A DNA stretch of 64,000 bases from Arabidopsis thaliana (Eukaryota > Streptophyta > Magnoliopsida > Brassicales > Brassicaceae). The stretch lies in the NCBI RefSeq assembly GCF_000001735.4, contig NC_003074.8, positions 3,906,101 through 3,970,100 of the forward strand. Direction: 5' to 3'. This document shows, piece after piece, positions 59,326 to 64,000 of the stretch. Position numbers and translations under genes: made by a program. Within the stretch, counting starts at the first letter, position 1, and the number at the start of each line of letters is the position of its first letter. The notes under the pieces were generated by a model. It worked only from the letters and a program-made list of their open reading frames with translations, was not told the origin of the DNA and did not search any database.

Positions 59326-60046
59326 TCTCCTATTAAATAAATATGGTGCACTCCTATGTTATTAGCTAAAATGTTTAGATTATAATTCAGAGTCATATCA
59401 TAAATAAATTAATATTAATAAAATAAATGGCTTTTTGGCAAGACGGATTTGGAGGGATGGGTTTTTGAATCAACATTAATAAAAAAGTAAAATCTAATTA
59501 ATCCACCGTTTTAATACGGATTAAATTTTTAATTTATTATTTTTTAAGACTACTAATATTAAATATATCAAATCATCCTAATTTAGAAAAGATTATATAA
59601 AACAAAAAATGTTACGTGGTATGTATAATGTTACTATATATAAAATTAAACTATAAAATATAAATGTATTAGAAAATGATACAATTTACAAAACTTTTAT
59701 ATATAATAAATAATTCTTAAATTTTTAAAATTACTACTTTAATTAAAAAATTACGGGACGGGTAAAGAAATTATAGAACGAGTTTTATTTTGGAATTGAG
59801 TTATATGGTGGATGTATTTGAATCAATATTTATAAAATTTTAAAATATTATTAATATGTTGTTTTAATAGGATTAAAACTTTAATTTTTTAATAATTGTC
59901 TAATGGATTTCGTAGTATAACGTTATTTAATAATAATTATAAACTGTAAAATATAAATATTTTATAAAAATAAAATTTGCAAGTTTTAATATATATTACT
60001 TTTTAAAAATAAATCATCCCGCGGTATACCGCGGGTTAAAATCTAG
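59326..60046 (+). mobile_element. Non-autonomous Helitron (ATREP-like), 5' end uncertain
   Basis: The 3' end is typical. An 18-base perfect palindrome CCCGCGGTATACCGCGGG at 60018-60035 forms a hairpin, followed by TTAAAAT and terminal CTAG at 60043-60046, with T as the next base. Helitrons end in a hairpin plus CTRR and insert between A and T. A candidate 5' end is TCTCCTATTAAATAAATATG at 59326, but I cannot confirm it. The interior is very AT-rich and non-coding and contains a diverged internal duplication (TTTGAATCAA-CATTAATAAAA near 59465 and TTTGAATCAATATTTATAAA near 59817). It has no transposase, so it would need an autonomous partner. Confidence 0.65.
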
Positions 60047-61026
60047 TTGACTTTTATTCCTGAAAACAATGAAGAACCAAATCTAGGCAGTTGCATCTGA
60101 TTCTGATCACATGGGATCATTAGGTGATATATCACACACACATCAAGCAACAAAAAATAATATGTTCCTCGTTTTTGGAACGAACAATCTCCACATCTTG
60201 TATTTCATGGACATGCAACGATGTATATACTACTTGAACCACTAATTATATTAATAATTCACTGATTTATTTGTTACCTAGCTAAATTGTAGTGTAATTA
60301 TATTGTTATTCTGGAAACCTTTGTTGTTATCCTACCTAGCAAACAATTTATGTTATGACTCGAATTAGGGAATGGATTGAGATATCAGATTGATTAACGA
60401 ACTCATTTTTCTTTCGTGCTTCACATAAATATTGTTGCGTCTCATTTTTACATGTGTGTGCATAGGGCTTAGATTAGTTAGTCTATTCAACTACAACATT
60501 GACTATGATTGCCTAACATTAATGCATTTAGGAAGTAGAATAGATATTCAGTTTTTTTGGTGTAACTACAGAAAAAGTTTGATCATTAAAGGCTATTGGA
60601 TTTGCCCCAAAAAAAAAAAGATGTAAGATCATTAAGCCTATTGGATTGGGCCGGAGATCAGAAGATGTTAAAATCAGATTAATTTTGTTTTGTTTTGTTG
60701 CATTTAACAAAATTCCAGATCGTTTCGAACTTGGTTTTGGGTAAACATTTAATTAAAATTATAATAATTAATTAGTTACTGATCTTATCTTAATAAAGTA
60801 GATATTAACCAATTTGTAAAGGAAAATTGGTAATTCAGATTTTTAATTGAATTGGGTTCACACGCAGCATCATCTCCACCGTACACGTGGATGAATCAAG
60901 GACCATCGTCGATTTTCGATGGGTTTTTTCCGCTTGGAGTCGGTTAGTGACGTCTTTAAGAAGAGAAGAAGCTTATAAAAAAAAAATTAAGAACAGTGTG
61001 AAATCAAAATTCGAAACGGTACAACA
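60047..61026. other. AT-rich spacer upstream of the MADS-like gene
   Basis: About 980 bases. A short direct repeat (GATCATTAAAGGCTATTGGA near 60580 and GATCATTAAGCCTATTGGAT near 60626) brackets an A-rich run. ACACGTGG near 60882 is an ACGT-core element about 140 bases before the ATG. Nothing else is recognised. Confidence 0.4.
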
Positions 61027-61548
61027 ATGGGAGATTCTAAGAGGCAAAAGACGGAGACGGAGACGAAGATGGAGATGGAGAAGGTAGAGAAGAAGGAAGC
61101 ATCAGGATCTGTTAATTTCGCAGAACTACGCGACGATCTCTTCCGCGAAGCAGCGAAACTTGTCTCCGAAGATCCCTCCACCAAAATCGCCATCTTCGTT
61201 ACTCCTCCTCCTTCTTCCTCCGAATCGGACGTCTCTATGTTCTCCTTCGGCTTTCCCTCTGTCAATGGCGTTGTTAACACTTTCCTCGAGAATAATCCAG
61301 CACCAGTGGATGATGCGGAGGAGGAAGATGAAGACGAGGAGGATGCGGAGGTTGAGCACCCAAGGTTTTGGTGGGAAGATACTAAGCAATTCGAATCGAT
61401 GAATCCAGAGCAATTGAACGCTGCGTGTCAGAGGATGCTGAGGCTGAAGGAACGTTTGAATCTCGAACTTGACGCTATGCTGAAAGCTGAAGCTTCTGGA
61501 AATCAAAAGGATCCTCACAACGACAAAGCTGCTGACCCCAAAACCTAA
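61027..61548 (+). CDS. MADS-derived protein lacking the DNA-contact half
   Basis: Intronless, 173 residues. Residues 31-87 match the second half of a type I MADS box. FAELRDDLFREAAKLVSED takes the place of the FxKRRxGLFKKASEL helix. STKIAIFVTPPPSSSESDVS follows, then MFSFGFPSVNGVVNTFLENN, which is the FSFGHPSVESVIDRFL block of M-alpha factors. The N-terminal basic arm (RRKIEI, RQVTFSKRR) that contacts the CArG box is missing; an acidic/lysine-rich leader (KRQKTETETKMEMEKVEKKE) stands in its place. The C-terminus is acidic (EEEDEDEEDAEVEH), then FWWEDTKQF and a predicted helix (MNPEQLNAACQRMLRLKERL) that resembles the type I C-terminal region. I infer a dimerising, non-DNA-binding regulator. 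I recall At3g12510 labelled MADS-box family. Confidence 0.78.
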   Translation: MGDSKRQKTETETKMEMEKVEKKEASGSVNFAELRDDLFREAAKLVSEDPSTKIAIFVTPPPSSSESDVSMFSFGFPSVNGVVNTFLENNPAPVDDAEEEDEDEEDAEVEHPRFWWEDTKQFESMNPEQLNAACQRMLRLKERLNLELDAMLKAEASGNQKDPHNDKAADPKT

Positions 61549-61875
61549 AGGCGCTCTCATGCATTTTCATGTTCTATCTTTTAGTTTAATCGTTTTGATT
61601 TCTATTTCTATGATATTGCCCCAGATGTCCCAGGATTGGTTGATTTGATCGTCTTATGGATTATCTCTGTTGGTTGCCAAACTATTATTCTATTCTTAAC
61701 ATCAATAAATCTTATGACTTCCAATTTTTATTGTGCTTTTCTATACATTACATAAGAAATAGTTTTTTAAGGTTGAAACAGAGAAATGGGAATCATATTT
61801 TTCTCAACCAAAGTGAATGCTTTATTTGATACATACATTACATTATTGTAAAAAGAATCGAAGTGTTCAATGTCT
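61549..61875. other. Convergent 3' UTRs
   Basis: 327 bases between the MADS-like stop and the SULTR4;2 stop. AATAAA occurs near 61704. No gene seen. Confidence 0.5.
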
Positions 61876-64000
61876 CTATTTCTCTCTTGACAACAATGGT
61901 TCCTCTAAAACTATGTTCGATTCAACTTCAGTGTAGGTCGATGAGTTTTTCAGGCCGCTTCTTCTCCATAAGCTTGGTTTGCTGCTTTCTTCTACATCTG
62001 TGGGTCTATTGACGTAATGAACACAAACTTGGACTGCGTCATGTACTCTCACGAAGAACCATTCTTTGCCAATAAGTTCCACAATGCCTGCTCTTGCTAG
62101 AGTCAAGAGAACCTCTTTGTTTGGGTTCGAAATCGCTAGCTGATCCATAGAAAACCAACTAATCATCAAGGTATTGACAACTTAGAAACAAGTACTAAAT
62201 AATGATGATGATATCAGGTTTGCACCTGAATGCCCCTTGTTTTATACTCCTCGTACAAATCTTTTAAAGCTTCTACAGCGCTCGAGTCGATGTATGTGAC
62301 AGCTGCGTTACATCCCACCCATTGTCGATTAGATTAATCACCTCTGTAAGTTTCGAACTGTGAATAGAAGAAACATTGGACTTACGAGACATTTCCAGGA
62401 TAACAAAGTAGATCCTCTCCATATCTGGGCCCTTGCTTGTGTGTTTGTCGATAGCAACTTCATATTCTCGTAGCCTGCAATTTCGAAACATGGTGTTGTT
62501 GTGTTGATTCTTTATGTGGATCATAACAGAAAGCAAGTCAGGAACCAAATGTCAATTTCACCTGTCCTTGATGTAGCTTATGTTGGCAAAATAAATGGGA
62601 GCATCGATTCGAACAATCACAATCCCGTTGTAAGTGTATGCCTCTGGATACTGTTTCATGTTTCTGTACACAGTGGTCCCTGGAAGACGCCCCAAGACAG
62701 CTGCCAAAACATATGTAATGGTATGTGATCAAGGATATGAGTGAAAACCATTTCTGAGAAACAAAACAAGCAAATTGAACAGAAACTTATCTCACCTATA
62801 TGAGGGTTTGCAGACTCGTGTATAACAAATGCAAGTGAAAAACCAACCTGAAAAATTCCAAGCATTACAACTCTGTGAGTCCTTTAAAAGCGTTGCACAA
62901 TTCATGTAGGTGGTTATACTACTTTCAACATCATCACTCCTTTTAATTTCAAAGAGATATGATCAGCTACAGAAATAAAGCTGAGTGAGTATGAGCATAC
63001 TCACACCAATGAGGACCCCAATCTCTATTCCAAAGAACAAAGTGGTGGTGCTAGTGATGGTCCAAAGAGTAAAATCTCTCTTGTCCACACGCCACAGAAA
63101 GATTGCCCCTTCATAGTCCACCTAATATGGTAAACATCCAGAAAGAATAAATGTGAATATATATTGCTCAATAACCAAAGACAATAAGTACACACCCCAG
63201 ATTCTTTTCTGGTGGGTTTATTTGAACTTACCAAACCACTAACAGCAGAGATAACTATTGCTGCTAAAGCACACTGCGTAGTTGAGAAACAGACAGGAAT
63301 TAGAAGCCAGATTTCAGTTTTAAAATTCTCCAGAGTTTCAGACTAAAAAATAAAAACAAGAGAGCACAGGACTGGAATTAGAAATACTCAACACAGACCT
63401 ACCTGTGGTATAAATTTGAACATTGGGGTCAAGAACAGTAGAGAACATCCAATGATGATTCCTGTTACAAGGCCTGATAGACCAGTCTTGGCTTCACTTT
63501 CGCTATTCACAGCTGACCTAGAAAAGGATCCTATGACACATTTAGGGAATTAACAGATACATCAAATTCAGGCTACAACTTAGAAAATATTATCACCTTT
63601 TGTTTTGAATTTATCATAGAAAACACACATTACATGTTGTCTACTAATCTCAACAGTCAAGATTACGTACCTGTAGTTGGATATGCAGAGAATAGTGACC
63701 CAAATATATTTGCAACGCCAAGACCAAACAACTGCCAAGTCACGGGAAAAACAGACAGAACTCTCAATGACCATAAGATGTAGCCATTAAAAGAACAAGT
63801 TACAACATTTAATGGTAAGAATTGGGCTAGCCGCTTGCACTTGATTTTCTTTATTCTCTAGGGTTTATACCTCTGAATTTGAATCCAATTCGTATCTATT
63901 TTTCGCGGCTAGTGCTTTCGCAATACCTACAGATTCCTGGATAAGTCGAACTAGCATATCAGAAAACACAAAAACATGCGCATACTGCAGCTGAAACTAA
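61876..64000 (-). CDS. SULTR4;2: Vacuolar sulfate transporter SULTR4;2 (C-terminal part)
   Basis: SLC26/SulP family H+/sulfate exporter of the tonoplast; SULTR4 proteins release vacuolar sulfate. Only the C-terminal half lies in the window; the start is beyond 64000. Membrane-domain exons on the minus strand encode [40 protein letters not shown] then [60 protein letters not shown] and HESANPHI. They continue with [20 protein letters not shown] and the STAS domain ([20 protein letters not shown], then [20 protein letters not shown]). The last exon is 62139-61876 and ends [11 protein letters not shown]. The STAS exon with the key [12 protein letters not shown] motif lies near 62.27 kb. No defect is seen. 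The paralogue SULTR4;1 is close; map context favours 4;2. Confidence 0.9.

Noticed and set aside
61160-61560. Alternative frames on both strands of the MADS-like gene
   Set aside because: Low-complexity shadows of the acidic and Ser/Pro-rich coding sequence.

Overview
The window looks like a gene-dense euchromatic stretch of a crucifer nuclear genome, almost certainly Arabidopsis thaliana chromosome 3 (about the At3g12250-At3g12520 interval). The species call rests on recognising a consecutive set of proteins in order (TGA6, RBR1, LNK3, FKBP43, ITN1, ARP5, ELC, basic chitinase, SULTR4;2) and on the gene style: short GT-AG introns, AT-rich spacers, telo-box, site II and E2F promoter motifs. 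Locus names come from memory of these proteins, not from a database search.

Layout. 0-4.2 kb: 3' part of bZIP factor TGA6 (+), then a complex I LYR subunit (-). 4.5-7 kb: PRMT3 (+). 7.6-12.3 kb: retinoblastoma-related RBR1 (-), divergent from a cytosolic folate enzyme FolD/MTHFD (13.5-15.2 kb, +) across a promoter with E2F sites. 15.6-17 kb: CFAP20/BUG22 (-). 17.9-19.2 kb: clock co-activator LNK3 (+). 19.6-23.2 kb: nuclear immunophilin FKBP43 (-). 24.2-24.8 kb: plastid one-helix LHC-like protein (-). 25.5-27 kb: F-box protein (+). 28-30.4 kb: ankyrin membrane protein ITN1 (+). 31.4-31.9 kb: L10-family ribosomal protein (-). 32.2-35.7 kb: ARP5 (-). 35.9 kb: tRNA-Lys(UUU). 36.2-37.5 kb: NAC alpha (+). 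37.8 kb: remnant of a CW/MBD gene. 38.5-39.7 kb: ESCRT-I subunit ELC (-).

40.2-50.7 kb is the accessory heart of the window: seven tandem, co-oriented, mostly intronless copies of a DEDD 3'-5' exonuclease-like fold. Every copy has lost the motif I acidic pair (D-x-E reads G-x-Q). Most carry a Tyr/Ser/Pro linker of varying length with a 9-codon (27-bp) period, inserted between the first two strands of the fold. Two copies have an in-frame stop. All seven share a conserved upstream DNA module.

52-54.2 kb: an NC2alpha-type histone-fold protein (NF-YC11, +). 54.4-55.8 kb: a secreted two-domain cystatin (-). 56.4-57.9 kb: basic class I chitinase (-). 58-60.9 kb: AT-rich spacer with a Helitron 3' terminus. 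61.0-61.5 kb: a MADS-derived protein lacking the DNA-contact half (+). 61.9 kb to the end: vacuolar sulfate transporter SULTR4;2 (-, start beyond the window). Most single-copy genes are housekeeping genes; the exonuclease-like array is the only lineage-expanded locus.
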